Assembly (NCBI GenBank): GCA_031216915.1
Contig: CM062295.1
Span: 180,434,927-180,498,926 of the forward strand
Direction of reading: 5' to 3'
Length of the DNA: 64,000 bases
Source of the DNA: Pictodentalium vernedei
Taxonomy: Eukaryota; Mollusca; Scaphopoda; Dentaliida; Dentaliidae
Positions 1 to 11,898 of this stretch are shown in pieces. The notes under the pieces are model-generated. The model was not told the origin of the DNA and did no database searches. It worked only from the letters and a program-made list of their open reading frames with translations. The position numbers and the translations under genes are program-made. Numbering within the stretch: the stretch's first letter is position 1; the number at the start of each line of letters is the position of its first letter.

Positions 1-364
1 AGACAGAGAATCTTCTAAGAATATACATGCGCAATCCTAAAATGCAATAAATCAAGTGTTTTTTCACGTTTTATGAGAGAAATATGTCCAATTGTATCAT
101 TGAATCATTTTTAGGTATATGTGGGTGAGAAATTTTCTATACGGACAAAATCTAGGCTAAATAAAATATTTGCCATCATTTTCCGCAGACGTATTTTTGT
201 CTTTGCTTCTTGGGGAAATTTCTTGCTGCTAAATACAACGAAGGTGTGTTATTTGATGTGGTCAGAACCGTCAGGTGTTCGGGTCCGAAACCGCACCTCG
301 CAGAAGATTTAGTGGGGGGTGTCGATTTTACAAGTAATGTAGGCAGCGTACACAGCATGGGCTG
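1..364. other. Unassigned left edge
   Basis: No coding, tRNA or repeat signature recognised. The tandem monomers of the family-a element begin at about 365. Short reading frames here have no recognisable protein similarity. Confidence 0.5.
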
Positions 365-415
365 TCTGTCTTTAATCCGACAAAACAGGGTTAAGGCTTG
401 GTTTTTTGAATACTC

Positions 416-418
<3 letters not shown>

Positions 419-454
<36 letters not shown>

Positions 455-808
455 TTGGTGTTTAAGGTCACATACTTCTGCACAATGGCTAATCATGACC
501 GTGACAGTTTTAGAGGTGGAGGAAGTCGGAGTACCCGGAGAGAACCACCAAGCATCGACGAGCAACTGTCAGCTCCTCAACATTCTCACTCTGTTCAGGC
601 TCCGCTCAGGCAGGGTTACAGAGGTTGAAGACATGTGTACCATCGACGTGCAGTATGCCTTAGTACAAGGGGACATCGTGCCCCCATGTCGGCAACCGGG
701 CCAAAGTGCCTTGCCCAAGGACACAACGTGAGTCGTCCCGGACGGGGATCGAACTCGGGACCTCTAGCATAGAAGTACAACAGTCTACCACTGAGCCACC
801 ACGTTCCC
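419..808 (-). mobile_element. tRNA-derived SINE, full length (body type A)
   Basis: On the - strand this reads as a tRNA-like head (806 down to about 737), a body containing GGGCAAGGCACTT, and a 3' tail (GACCTTAAACACCAATAAA) ending in an (ATAA)n run at 419-457. It is flanked by a 13-bp target duplication, TTGAATACYCTTA at 406-418 and 809-821, with one mismatch. That is the signature of LINE-mediated retroposition. It lies inside family-a tandem repeats, so it is younger than that element. The 173-aa open frame across it on the + strand is fortuitous. Confidence 0.9.
737..806 (-). promoter_or_regulatory. Internal RNA polymerase III promoter of SINE
   Basis: The tRNA-like head carries an A box, TGGCTCAGTGGT (complement of 787-798), and a B box, GTTCGATCC (complement of 746-754), at tRNA-like spacing. 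This is the usual type-2 pol III promoter of tRNA-derived SINEs. It is not a free-standing tRNA gene because SINE body follows directly and the acceptor stem is not convincing. Confidence 0.85.
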
Positions 809-1165
809 TTGAATACCCTTAATACTATCATACATTATCCCTCAGGAATTCTAAGTCTGATAAAAGAGGTCATGTTTATCTATTGCATACCCATTTTGCT
901 GCCCGAAAACAGCCGATTTTATTAAAATTTTGACGTTTAACAGCCTGTAGAGGGATTAACAAATAACTAGCGGAATATTCTATCTATGCAATTTGTAAGA
1001 CCTGCCAATGTCAAATTGTTCTTGAAAATCCCCAACAAGCAGTTAGCGAAATCCACGGAAAATGTAAATTTTAAGCGTTTAAGGGGCATCTCTCCTTATC
1101 CAGTTCAAAATGAGTTAAGTTTCATTCTTTTAAATACCCTTACTACTTACAAACCTTAAACACCA

Positions 1166-3119
1166 ATTAGATTCCATGATTTTTCTTGATCCCCACAGTG
1201 TCTGATGAATTGTTTTTAACTGTCTCACTAAAGTTCCTTCATTGATGTTATGAGAAAGGTGAGTATAGTAGTCTCAAATGATTCGGTTTGGTTTTGATAA
1301 AAAAATGTTTAGGTAAAACCCATCATTAATGGTAGAATGGGTTAATATCAATATCAATGTTTCCCTATCAGTTTTGCATCCGGTAAAAGAAGTTACGTTT
1401 CTCTGTGGCATTTCCGTTTGATGTTCTTGGTGTCCAAAAACAGACTATTTCCTCAATTTTTTTTTTACATTTAGCAGCCCATGAAGGGTTAACAAATGCC
1501 TACCAGAATAATTGATTCATGCAACTGGTCATATGACACCAAGACCTATCAACGGCCATTTTCTCTTGAAAACCCCACAAAATGTTTGTAAAGAAATCCA
1601 GGGAAAACGATTTTTTAAGCTTTTGATGGGTATCCCTGTTAACCTCCCCAACAGGGGTTAACGCTTGGCTTTTTGAATACCTTTATTACTTACAAAAATG
1701 GTCCTCTGTGAATTCCACTTCAAACAAAGGAGATTATGTTTATCTCTCATGTATACATTAGGTGCTGTGCGTGTCTGAAAACAGTCCCATGTTAACAACA
1801 TTACGATGCTTGGCAGCTTGTAGATGGTTAAAAAACGCTCACCGGAGTATTTTGTTCATGCAACTTTTAATGTCACATAAACACCTACGAATAGTCAATT
1901 TGTCTTGAAACCCTACAAGTTACCGTTAGGGAAATTCACAGAAAATGGGAATTTAAAGCTTTCAAGGGATATCTCTCTTTAGCCTGCCCAAAATGGGTTA
2001 AGACGTCGACTTTTGAATACCCTTACTACTTACAAAAATGTTTCCATATAAATTGTATGCGCGATAAAAAAAGGCACTTTTCTTTGTGGTGTACCCTTTG
2101 GGTGCTGTTGGTGTGCAAAAACAGCCCATTTTATCGCAATTTTGACCTTCAGCAGCCCGGGGAGGGTTAACTAATGCTGACCGGAATATTTTGTTCATGC
2201 GACTTGTAATGTCACACCAAGACCTGCAAATAGCCGATTTTTCTTGAAAACCTACAAGATGTTGTTAGAGAAATTCACAGAAAATGGGTATTTTAAGATT
2301 TTAATGGGTATCTCTCTTTAACCAGCCCAAAATGGGTTAAGACGTCAAATTTTGAATACCCTTACCACTTTCAAAAATATTTTCCGATCAATTTTGCGTC
2401 CGATAAATGAAGGCCCCTTTCTCTGTGGTATATCGTTTGGGTGCTGTTGGTGTCTAAAAACAGCCCATTTTATCACAATTTTTACGTTTAGCAGCTCGGG
2501 GAGGGTTAACTAATGCTGAATATTTTATCCATGCAACTTGTAATGTCACACCAGGACCTGAGAGTGACCAATTTTTCTTGAAAATCTGCAAGACTCGTTT
2601 AGAGAAATCCACGGAAAACATGAAGTTTTGAGCTTTTTGGGGGTATTGCTGTTTAACCAGCCCAAAACGGGTTAACACTTGGTTTTCTGAACACCCTTAT
2701 TACTTACAAAAATCATCTTCGGTAAATTCCACTTCCAATAAAGGAAGTTATGTTTACCTCTCAGGTATCGTTTGGGTGTTGTGGGGGTCTGAAACCGGCC
2801 CATTTCATCAAAATTTCGATGTTTGGCAGCCTGTGGAGGGTTACCATATGCATCGCCAAATATGTCGTGTGTATCAAAGGTTGTGTCATAGGCAGGTCTA
2901 GTAATGATGGATGTTTAAAAAAAATCCTAAAGACGTGTTTCGAGAAAGTGCCGATAAACCCCAATTTGGGCAGTTTTTTGCCAATTCTGGCGAAATAAGG
3001 GTTAAATCGAAAATTCCGCTTCGGTACATTTTTAGATTTTTTCCCACTCTATGCGTGTGCCAAATTGTGTGAAAATCGGTTCAAAAATGGCTTCTGAATC
3101 GTACGGACAAAATGTGTGG

Positions 3120-3150
<31 letters not shown>

Positions 3151-3199
3151 ATAATAATCCGTAGAAAAACAATAGTCTTTTCCAGAGGGAAAAGCCTAA
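1166..3199 (+). mobile_element. Pearl/Helentron-like element, family a, left copy
   Basis: Four to six monomers of about 340 bp (starts near 1345, 1675, 2020, 2358 and 2693) lead into a 3' module: a GTACGGACAAAAT stretch, a 29-base A run (3120-3148), then the hairpin CTTTTCC-AGAG-GGAAAAG and terminus GGGAAAAGCCTAA at 3199. Bases 1166-1345 match the 5' region of the right copy, but the 5' hairpin itself is missing and replaced by a SINE-tail remnant. Non-autonomous; no protein. It converges on the copy at 3538-6264. Confidence 0.75.
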
Positions 3200-3537
3200 C
3201 AATTCATGTAGTCTTCATAGTAACAAAAGTGATTCCTTAGCAATACATTAATTAATTGGTATGTTTTGATTTCATCCAACTATTTGGACTATAACTCAGC
3301 CAGAAATGAGACTAATAGTGTACCAACAATACCACTAACTTTCTTAGTAATGTGCTAACTACTGGGTAAACTTTTACATAAAGCTCCCTGTCCCCTTCCC
3401 AATATTGAAAATTAAAAGAGCTGCACTCCTGGTTTGATCAGTGGGAGATGAAGTTTGAGGAGGAGGAGGGGTGGGGAGCTATTGGCATCTGGTCACAAAT
3501 TTTCTGTTCTATATTTATTTATTTATCTATTTATTTA
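3200..3537. other. Spacer between two convergent family-a elements
   Basis: 338 bp not matching either arm and with no recognised coding content. The right end is a TTTA-rich run (3512-3538). With the flanking elements it makes a potential foldback of more than 5 kb. Confidence 0.6.
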
Positions 3538-3580
3538 TTAGGCTTTTCCCTCTGGAAAAGACTATTGTTTTTCGACGGAT

Positions 3581-3613
<33 letters not shown>

Positions 3614-6264
3614 CCACACATTTTTTCCGTACGATTCAGAAGCCATTTTCGAACCGATCTTCACGAAATTTTGCACACGCATAGAGGGGCACAAAATCTA
3701 AAAATGTACCCAAGCGGAATTTTCGATTTAACCCTTATTTTCTCAGAATTGGCAAAAAACTGCCAAAATTGGGGTTTATCGGCACTTTCTCGAAACACGT
3801 CTTGTAGATTTTTTTTATACATTCGTCATTGCTAGACCTGTCTGTGACACGCCCTTTGATACACACGACATATCAGGCGATGCATATGGTAACCCTCCAC
3901 AGGCTGCCAAACATCGAAATTTTGATGAAATAGGCCAGTTTCAGGCCCCCACCGCACCCAAACAATACACGAGAGATAAATATAACTTTCTTTGCTGGGA
4001 GTGGAATTCACCGAGGATCATTTTTGTCAGTAATAAGGGTGTTCAAAAAACCAAGCGTTAACCCGTTTTGGGCTGGTTAAACAGCAATACCCCCATAAAG
4101 CTCAAAAATTTGTACTTTCCATGGATTTCTCTAAACGAGTCTTGTAGATTTTCAAGAAAAATCTGTCACTCCCAGGCCTTGGTGTGACAATAGAAGCTGC
4201 ATGGACAAAATACTGCGGTGAGCATTTGTTAACCCTCCACGGGCTGCTAAAAGTCAAAATTGTGATAAAATGGGCTGTTTTTGGATGCCAACAGCACCCA
4301 ATGGGTACGCCTCAAAGAAACGTGCTTTCTTTTATTGAGCGCACAATCTATACGCAAACATTTTTGTAAGTAGTAAGGGTATTCAAAAGTCGAAGTCTTA
4401 ACCCATTTTGGACAGGCTAAAGAGAGAGACCCCTTAAAATCTTAAAATTCCCATTTTCTGTGGATTTCTCTAAAAACATCCTGTAGGTTTTCAAGAAAAA
4501 TTGACTACTCGCAGGTCTTTGTGTGATATTTCAAGTTGCATGGACAAAATATTCCGGTGAGCGTTTATTAACCCTCTAGAGGCTGCCAAGCAACGTAATT
4601 TTGTTGAAATGGGATGTTTTCAGGCACGCACATCACCCAACGTGTACCTGAGAAATAAACATAATCTCCTTTGTTGGAAGTGGAATTCACCAAAGACCAT
4701 TTTTGTAAGTAATAAGGGTATTCAAAAAATCAATCGTTAACCCATTTTGTGGTTGTTAATAGTGATACCCATCAAAGGCTTAAAAATTTATGTTTTCCCT
4801 GGATTTCTTTACAAACATCTGGTAGGGTTTTCAAGAGAAAATGGCCATTGATAGGTCATGGTGTCACATTACCAATTGATTGGATAAATTATTCCGGTAA
4901 GCATTTGTTAACCCTCCATGGGCTGCTAAATGTCAAAATTTTGAAAAAATAGTCTGTTTTTGAACAACAACAACATCAAATGGGAATACAACAGAGAAAC
5001 GTAACTTCTTTTACCGGGCGCAAAACTGACAGTGAAACATTTTTGTAAGTAGTAAATGTATTCAAAAATCGAGGTCTTAACCCATTTTTAACTGGTTAAG
5101 GAGATATACCCCTTAAAAGCTTAAAATTCCAGTTTTCTGTGGATTTCTCAAAAAAAAAAAATTCAAGAGCAATTAACCATTCGCAGGTCTTCGAGTGACA
5201 TTACAAGTTGCATGAACAAAATGTTCCGGTAACCATTTGTTAACCCCCCAGAGGCTGCCAAGCATTGACATTTGGAGAAAATGGGCTGTTCTTGGGCAAC
5301 CATAACACCAAATGTGTACCTACGAGATAAACATAACCTCCTTCATTGGAAGTGGAATTCACCGTCGATCATTTTTGTAAGTAATGAAGATATACACAAA
5401 ACCAAGCATTAACCCTTTAGAGCTGGTTAAAGAGAGACACCCCTCAAAAGGTTAAAAATTCATGTTATCTGAGGATTTCTTTAAAAACATCCCGTAGATT
5501 TTCAGGAAAAAATGGCCATTCTCATATCTTAGTGTAACATTACAAGTTGCATGTACAGAATATTCCTGTAAACATTTGTTAACCCTATGCAGGTTCTCAA
5601 ACATCAAAATGTTGATAAAATAGGCTGTGTTTGCGTACCCACAGCACCTGAAGTTGGGAGGAGAGATCAAAATAAGTGGAAGTAGAATTCACTGAGAATT
5701 ATTTTTGGAAGTAATAAGAGTATTCCAAAAACAACACTTATCCCGTTTTGGGCTGGAAAAACAATGATACCAATCAAAAGCTTAAAATTCCTGTTCTCCC
5801 TGGATTTCTCTGAAAACATCTTGTAGATTTTAAAGAAAAAATAGCCATTCACAGTTCTTGGTGTGACATTACAAGTTGCATGAATAAATATTCCTGTTGG
5901 CACTTGTTAACCCTATACAAGCTGCCAGACATCAATATTTTGGATACATTTGAGATAAAATGGACCATTTTTAAAGTGACACAGCACTCAGTGAGTATGT
6001 GTCAAACAAACATAACTCCTTTTGTCGGTCATTGACTTGTTGGACGACGATATTGACCTTAACTCACTCCACCGTTAATGATGGTTTTTACCTAAACAAT
6101 GTTTTATCAAACTGTGTCATTTGAGACTACTATCTTCACTTTTCTCATAACATCAATGAAGGAACTTCAGTGAGGCAGTTAAAAACAATTCATCAGACAC
6201 TGTGGGGTCATGAAAAATCATGGAATCTCATCGGGAAAAGCCATGATTCTCCAGAATCATAAAG
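3538..6264 (-). mobile_element. Pearl/Helentron-like element, family a, right copy (complete)
   Basis: Read on the - strand, it starts with a perfect hairpin ATGATTCT-GG-AGAATCAT (complement of 6243-6260). Next come the subterminal repeat GGCTTTTCCC, about seven 340-bp monomers, a T/A homopolymer (31 T at 3583-3613 on the + strand) and the 3' hairpin and terminus GGGAAAAGCCTAA at 3538. Subterminal repeats at the two ends are exact inverses. It matches the left copy in reverse, but has more monomers. The 5' end abuts a SINE tail at 6270. Confidence 0.8.
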
Positions 6265-6269
6265 TCTAG

Positions 6270-6498
6270 TTTATTTATTGGTGTTTAAGGTCATATATTT
6301 TTGCACAATGGCTAATCATGACCACAACTTGAGTATCAACTCAAGACCAGGGGTGAGCGTTAATAAGCTGTGTTGCCCATTTTTGAGAGGGTTTGCACCT
6401 CCCAAGCACTGGTGACTGGGTCCTATTTTACCACAAAAACAGAATCTGTTTGCCGTAGTGAACAGGCACTGCTTCACTTCCCAGGGTTCGCATGGAGA
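6270..6498 (-). mobile_element. SINE, body type B
   Basis: Shares the tail GACCTTAAACACCAATAAA with the tRNA-derived SINE at 419-808. Its body is different (AACAGGCACTGCTTCACTT on the + strand) and is shared with copies at 8082, 8998 and 59251. No tRNA-like head is visible. I could not find a clear target duplication here. It sits next to the 5' end of the right family-a element. Confidence 0.75.
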
Positions 6499-6806
6499 TC
6501 TGTTCTATATAAATCATTCACAGCAGACTTTGACACTCCTAAGTTCCTGTCAGAGTAGATTTCACTGACATAAAATGGATTCCATGGTTTTGAAAGTGAA
6601 GAAAAAATGTGACATGGTCTCTCAATGTACAAAAAACAAACCAAATGACTAAAAATGGGAATTGATCAATGAAAGGAATGAGCACATGAGAATATATTCA
6701 GAATTATATAACCCCTTACAAGCTGTACCAATGATATATTTATCTATAGCAGCAAATCTTCCCATAATCACTCAAGTAAGTGCCTCTTTGATTTCAGAGC
6801 TAAGGC
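6499..6806. other. Unassigned spacer
   Basis: AT-rich DNA with short frames only; nothing recognised. Confidence 0.5.
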
Positions 6807-7035
6807 TTAACGCCTTGCATGCTACTGGTGGATATTCCCATCCAGGGCATGAAATCTCTTGCCATGAAAATAAACAAAATGTGAAGATATTTAGCTAAAC
6901 TTCATTCTGTGAATTGGATAGACTTTTTGACCAATGTTTTCTTGAGAAGAATTTTCATGAATTTTTCTTCATGAAGCAGCCATAACTAGATTTAATGAAA
7001 AATAGTTTAAAATTACTCAGCGCATTAAGAGTTAA
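6807..7035 (+). mobile_element. TTAA-flanked MITE, family 2 (decayed)
   Basis: Starts TTAACGCCTTGCATGCT and ends GCATTAAGAGTTAA, matching the family-2 copies at 49766 and 62574. The central hairpin (CAGCCATAACTAGATTT side) is reduced compared with the intact copy at 49766, so this copy is older or partly deleted. TTAA ends suggest mobilisation by a piggyBac-type transposase (inference). Confidence 0.7.
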
Positions 7036-7325
7036 TGTCAGTAAGCTATCTGCAAATGTGTGCCTTTGGATTCTTCCTCTAGAACTGCAAATCATAGCAA
7101 TTCATGTTTGATTACCCTAGACACTACATAATGATGCTTTTAATCAAAACTCAATTGAACGTTTCTTAGTTACAAAAAATGAGATGAGTATAGGTGAGAT
7201 AATACATGTATATCAAATGCGTAAAATTCAAGCCTAGAAAAAACTCTGAAGCTGAATACACAAAGAACAGGATTTTATTATTGAGTAAAAGCAATGATAT
7301 TAAGTACAAACTCCCAAATCAACAA

Positions 7326-8613
7326 GGGGGGGGGGGGGGCATACCTCCATGATGCATACCGCTAAACAATGACAAGAGAAGAAATGAACCATGGTACTGT
7401 GAAAGCTATTCCCATAAAGAATTTTCATTTCAAATTTCACTGAGAGCCGTTAAACCCAAACGAGAGATATGAGGCGAACAGACAAAAAATTGGCTATTTT
7501 ACCAGGCAAACAGCAAAACTGTTGTCTTTGTTTTACAGCAAGGTAATTGTGAAGGCCAGAAAGACCTGTTACTGAAGTCTAGTAAGTCTAGTGACAATCA
7601 GACCATCCACATAAGAGATGTAGAACAAAGACATAATGCCACATTAGGGAAGGTGATTTGCATGTATTTTTTTTGTTTTACTGTAGGGACAGAACTCACT
7701 TGAAAGCCTTTCCCATAATCAATCTTCATTCCAAATTTCATTGAAATCTGATAATGCAAACCTTATAGAACAAAGACATAAGGCCACATGTGGGGAGGTG
7801 ATTTGCATGTATTTTCTTTGTTTTACTGCAGGGACATGATTCATTTGAAAGCCTTACCCGTAAACAATCTTCATTCCAAATTTCATAGAAATCTGATAAC
7901 CTAAACCTCAAATATGAGGCGGCCAGACAAAAAATTGGCTATTTTAAAAGGCAAACAGCAGATTTTCAAAGTTAAAAACAGGGATAAGTCTGAAAAGTGA
8001 AAAGTAAGAAATATTATTAGAGACTCATTTGAAAGCCTTTCCCATAAACAATCTTCATTCCAAATTTCATTGAGATCTGATATTTATTTATTATTTATTG
8101 GGGTTTAAGGTCACATATTTTTGCACAATGGCCACAACATGAGTATCAACTCAAGACCAGGGGTGAGTGTTAATAAGCCATGTTGCCCATTTTAGAGAGG
8201 GTTTGCACCTCCCAAGCATTGGTGACTGGGCCCTATTTTACCAGTAAAACAGAGCCTGTTTACTGCAGTGAACAGGCACTGCTTCATTTTTCAGGGTTCC
8301 CGCAGGGATTGCGATCTGATGACCCAAACCTGAGATATGAGGCGAACAGACAAAAAATTATATTCAAAGGCCATAACTCACCCAAAAAATACTTCAACAG
8401 CAAAATGGCTGATGCTCCTTAAGGAGCTTATGATAGTGTACATCTGTATGAAATTTCATCGAGATCTGAGCAGTAATGTTTAAGTTATAACGCGAACAGA
8501 CATCTGAGTGTGGACAGAGAGACATACTGGCGGAGGCACAGATATATGGACAGGCGCAATTCAGTATACCCACAATCCAGTATACCCAACTTTTTGAAGG
8601 GTATAGTAAATTT
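7326..8613 (+). mobile_element. Pearl/Helentron-like element, family h (5' end uncertain)
   Basis: Core of diverged repeats built on CCAAATTTCATTGARATCTGA and GAGATATGAGGCGAACAGAC. Near 8564 it ends in a tail with two CAGTATACCC words and the weak inverted pair TATACCC...GGGTATA, like the family-e tail. A run of 16 G at 7326-7341 may mark the 5' side. A SINE at 8082-8312 interrupts it, and its matching ends (GATCTGAT) give the order of insertion. No protein. Confidence 0.5.
8082..8312 (-). mobile_element. SINE, body type B, with target duplication
   Basis: Same body and tail as 6270-6498 and 8998-9224. Flanked by the 8-bp duplication GATCTGAT at 8074-8081 and 8313-8320. Its 5' terminus (complement of ...CGCAGGGA) coincides with that of the copy at 8998, so about 230 bp appears to be the full length of type B, without a tRNA head. 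Confidence 0.85.
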
Positions 8614-8731
8614 CACAACCTGGCTGAAGCAATGTTTCGGTCTGATGAAGAATTTTGTTAAATATGGAGGTAAGAATGTGGACTGTTCTCGACTTTAAAG
8701 ACAAAAACATGAGGGAATCTTTGTTCACATC

Positions 8732-8835
8732 TTAACCCTTCACCCAATGCACATGATATCAAAATTTATTATTTCAAATATTACATATTTCAATTTTTTC
8801 TAAAAATTTGAACAAAACCATATTGGGTGAACCCT
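8732..8835 (+). mobile_element. TTAA MITE, family 1, left half only
   Basis: Starts TTAACCCTTCACCCAATGC and runs to AAAACCATATTGGGTGAACCC, matching the left arm of the copy at 17585. The central palindrome and right arm are gone. Confidence 0.65.
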
Positions 8836-8997
8836 TTCAGGGAACTAAAGGAAAAAGGGAAACAAACAATACACACAGGAAGAACGAAAATATTTCAGCT
8901 TTTGAACCACTGGCAACAGGTTGCACCCAGTGGTACGTTCAAAGACTAAAAATTTGCTGATGCCCTTTATCCCAGGTTTAAAAATCATTGGTTTGAA

Positions 8998-9224
8998 ATT
9001 ATTTATTTATTGGTGTTTTAGGTCACATATTTCTGCACAATGGCTAATCGTGACCGCAACATGAATATAAATTAAGTTCAGCCAATTGTTTATACCCATA
9101 TTGCCCATTGTAGAGGACTTCCACCTCAGGCATTGGTGACCAGGTCTTACGTTACTACTAAACAGAGCTTATTATTTACCACACCGAAGAAGCACTGCTC
9201 CGCTTCCTGGGGTACCTGCAGGGA
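8998..9224 (-). mobile_element. SINE, body type B, with 11-bp target duplication
   Basis: Tail TTTATTGGTGTTTTAGGTCAC at the left, body as in 8082-8312. The duplication ATTGGTTTGAA lies at 8987-8997 and 9225-9235, exact over 11 bp. This fixes both ends of the type-B element. Confidence 0.9.
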
Positions 9225-9235
9225 ATTGGTTTGAA

Positions 9236-9992
9236 TATCCTCACACCTCCCTCTTTTCTTCTAGACCCTGCTCTCCACTGCTACACCCCGCCCACCCTTG
9301 CTAACATCACCACCTGTGGTTACAATTTGACCAAAGTGCACCAAGCATATAATTTTCTTCTGGAATGGGCAATAAAGTGTAATTCCATTTTCCATGACGC
9401 ATGCATTTAATCCAACTTTCTCCCTTTTTAGAAGTGGTGTTTCTTTACATGCACCGATTTATGTGATGGGGTGTTTCGGACTTGGGGGTCGGGATATTTT
9501 CTCATCGTCAGTAATCCATAACTGTGTTATTACCTGTGCAAATACCATTTGTAACTTTCTGGGAATGACGCCTCAAATATAACTCATAAAACAGAACAAA
9601 AATCAGTGTTATTGACTAGTCGAAAATATGTCTGTTGTGTGTCAATTTTCAATCTATGATTTAAGACTGAACGTTTTGAAACAGAAAAATTTTTGACTGT
9701 ACTATTTTCTGGGATTTTTGTCCAAAATCGTTTCCCTTCCAGGAGGCTTCGAGCCACACTGAATTTATGTGATTTTGCATGTCTGCATGATTACCATCAT
9801 GATACTGATCATAAACTGTAGAGATTACAAACACATGTTGACGCAACAAAACTATTACATGCAGTTTCATCCAAAGACTTTTCTAACATTGGGGTCCAGT
9901 TATATTTGAAACTTCTGAGTGGGGACGTGCTACTGTCTTTGAGAAAGTAAAAGTAAAATTCTGTCGATGATTCATTACAAAAATTGCACACC
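9236..9992. other. Unassigned DNA
   Basis: About 750 bp with no repeat of this window and no convincing reading frame. A pyrimidine-rich stretch lies near 9240-9300. Confidence 0.5.
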
Positions 9993-10096
9993 TTAACCCT
10001 TTACCTAACATGAAAAGACAACACTTGCAAAAAAAATTCTTAAATAACTAATTTTTTTCATTTTTGGCCTCAAAAACATAGGTTATGATGACCCCT
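9993..10096 (+). mobile_element. TTAA MITE, family 1, left half
   Basis: Starts TTAACCCTTTACCTAACATG, runs through the TTTTTCATTTTTGGCCTC arm and stops just inside the central palindrome at GACCCCTCATTG. It is followed directly by family-b monomer sequence, so the right half was lost or replaced. Confidence 0.7.
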
Positions 10097-10145
10097 CATT
10101 GAAAATTTATTCAAATCAGAACCTTCATATAGAAGTTCTGTACAA

Positions 10146-10998
10146 ATGAAAGTGTCACTGACACTGTAGCTCAACTTGTGTAAGACATGTACATGTATAG
10201 TATGTGACACAGCAATGACACATATCGAGGTAATGACCTGATAACAAAGGTACATGTAAAGTATTGTAAAGATCTGTACATAAATACTGACCATAACAAA
10301 TGTACAGGTAAAGTATTGCAAAGGTAGGTGACAGTTAGATGCCTCTCGCCAGAGTCATATCGAAATATGCACTTACTGTGTATAAGTAGCAATGAATAAA
10401 TCAAAGTTTGTCTAATTGGCCGCTGATGGCCATCTTGAAATTTCAGACCACACCCCAAAACACTCTTTCTCGTCCCAAGGTGATAACAAAGATATCCAAG
10501 AAGTTTCGTGAAGATCAGTTCATAAATACAGCCTCTAGCACAAGTCGTATTGACATGAGTACTTAAACTGCATATAAGTAGCACTGAATAAATCAAAGTT
10601 CATCTAATTTACATAATTTCTACACTAGAAAAAAAACCTATCATATGTGATGTATGCCATGTTACTCAACATTCGTACAAAAACTGATTGCACCTAATTT
10701 CGGTATAAAATGGCTGCCGGTAGCCATCTTGAATTTTGGACCGCACTCAAAAACACTTGTTCTCGTCCCGAAGTGATAACAAAGGTACCCAAGAAGTTTC
10801 ATGAAGATTGATTCATAAATACAGCCTCTAGCCCGAGCCGTATTCACATGTACACTTACTGTGTTCAAGTAGCACTGAATAAATCAAAGTTCATCTAATT
10901 TGCAAACTTTCTGCACGAGAAAAAAACCCGTATTATATGTAATGTATTCCATGTTACTTTGCATGCATTCAAAAATTTATTAAAATCAGAACCTTTTT
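10146..10998 (+). mobile_element. Pearl/Helentron-like element, family b, 5' part
   Basis: Begins with the family-b 5' hairpin (AGTGTC-ACT-GACACT) and subterminal repeat TAGCTCAACTTG. The conserved 5' block with ACATGTACATGTATAG follows, then about two and a half monomers containing GGTTCATAAATAC-like and GCCATCTTGAAT words. No 3' hairpin or CTAA end is present before similarity stops near 10998, so it is 3'-truncated. Open frames of up to 141 aa on the - strand are by-products of the monomers. Confidence 0.75.
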
Positions 10999-11898
10999 CG
11001 TTGTAACAACTTACCAGCATGTCTTCACTGATGTTATCCTTCCAAAGTCAGGGATTGGGCTTATTTAGAAGGAAGGGGACACTGAAACTGAAATCTGAAA
11101 AGTTGGTAGTTGGGCTTACTTTCGATTAAGGGCTTATTCCTGGGTCAGTACGGTACTACTACAATACTACTGCCAGGATGAATTTTCACCCAAACAGATA
11201 TCTATAATGTCAGGGAAAAAGCATGAGTAACATTGATGTCTAAGAATATAATACTACAGCTATCAGATTGTTTTCAAAAAGTGTATTATACCTTCCACCA
11301 TTAGCTGCTAAAGCAAAGTAAATCACCAAAAAATAATAATAAATAACGGTCTAAAAATTACCATATATCACAAAATGATTCCTTCCCCTAGCTGAATCCA
11401 CACCATGAAAAGGGGAAGATATATGAAAATAGAAAGAACAAAAAATATACTAAAACAATGTAATCATCAAACAAATGAGTTGCTACTAGAGCTGTGCCAT
11501 TTTGATATTCTGCTTCAGTTTCGTTATCCATTTTCATGTAATAAGAAAAATCAATATTTGCTTCTGTTTTAAAGTTTCTATCAGACAACAGCATAATTCA
11601 AAGGCAATGTCTAGGTAAATACTTACACAAGTCTTATGGTACCAGTGAACTGTGTTGTGGCAGGTCTGTAACTCTCCCCTCCCCCAAATGGCAATGGTAA
11701 ACACTTCAAAAATATAGTTCACTGGAATGAGGTCAATAGAAGTCAAGAACTGTGTTTTGGAGAGAAAGATTACCAAAAAAATAGTCAAATTTGAATGGAA
11801 ATTTTTGTGAATGGCACTGGAAATTTTTGGTCAATGTGTTAATAAAATTAAGACTACCGGGAGTCTTGAAGCTTTGTAGTTATCTGAAATCACAATTA
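10999..11898. other. Unassigned DNA
   Basis: About 900 bp with no recognised repeat or gene. Two short open frames on the - strand (11388-11594 and 11534-11788) overlap in different frames and look random. Confidence 0.5.

Larger units (their letters stand above)
365..1145 (+). repeat. Family-a monomer pieces, split by a SINE
   Basis: Bases 365-418 and 822-1145 match the roughly 340-bp monomer of the family-a element to the right. Shared words are GGGTTAAG, TTTTGAATACCCTTA and CTTGAAAA. They are one stretch interrupted by the SINE at 419-808. At 1146-1160 the sequence changes to a SINE-tail word (CCTTAAACACCAAT) and then resumes inside the 5' part of family a, so this junction is rearranged. 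Confidence 0.7.

Noticed and set aside
210-731. 173-codon open frame on the + strand
   Set aside because: It runs through the (TTTA)n tail and antisense of a SINE; the sequence is explained by the SINE.
737-806. Possible tRNA gene on the - strand
   Set aside because: A and B boxes are present, but SINE body follows without a terminator and the element has target duplications, so it is a SINE head.
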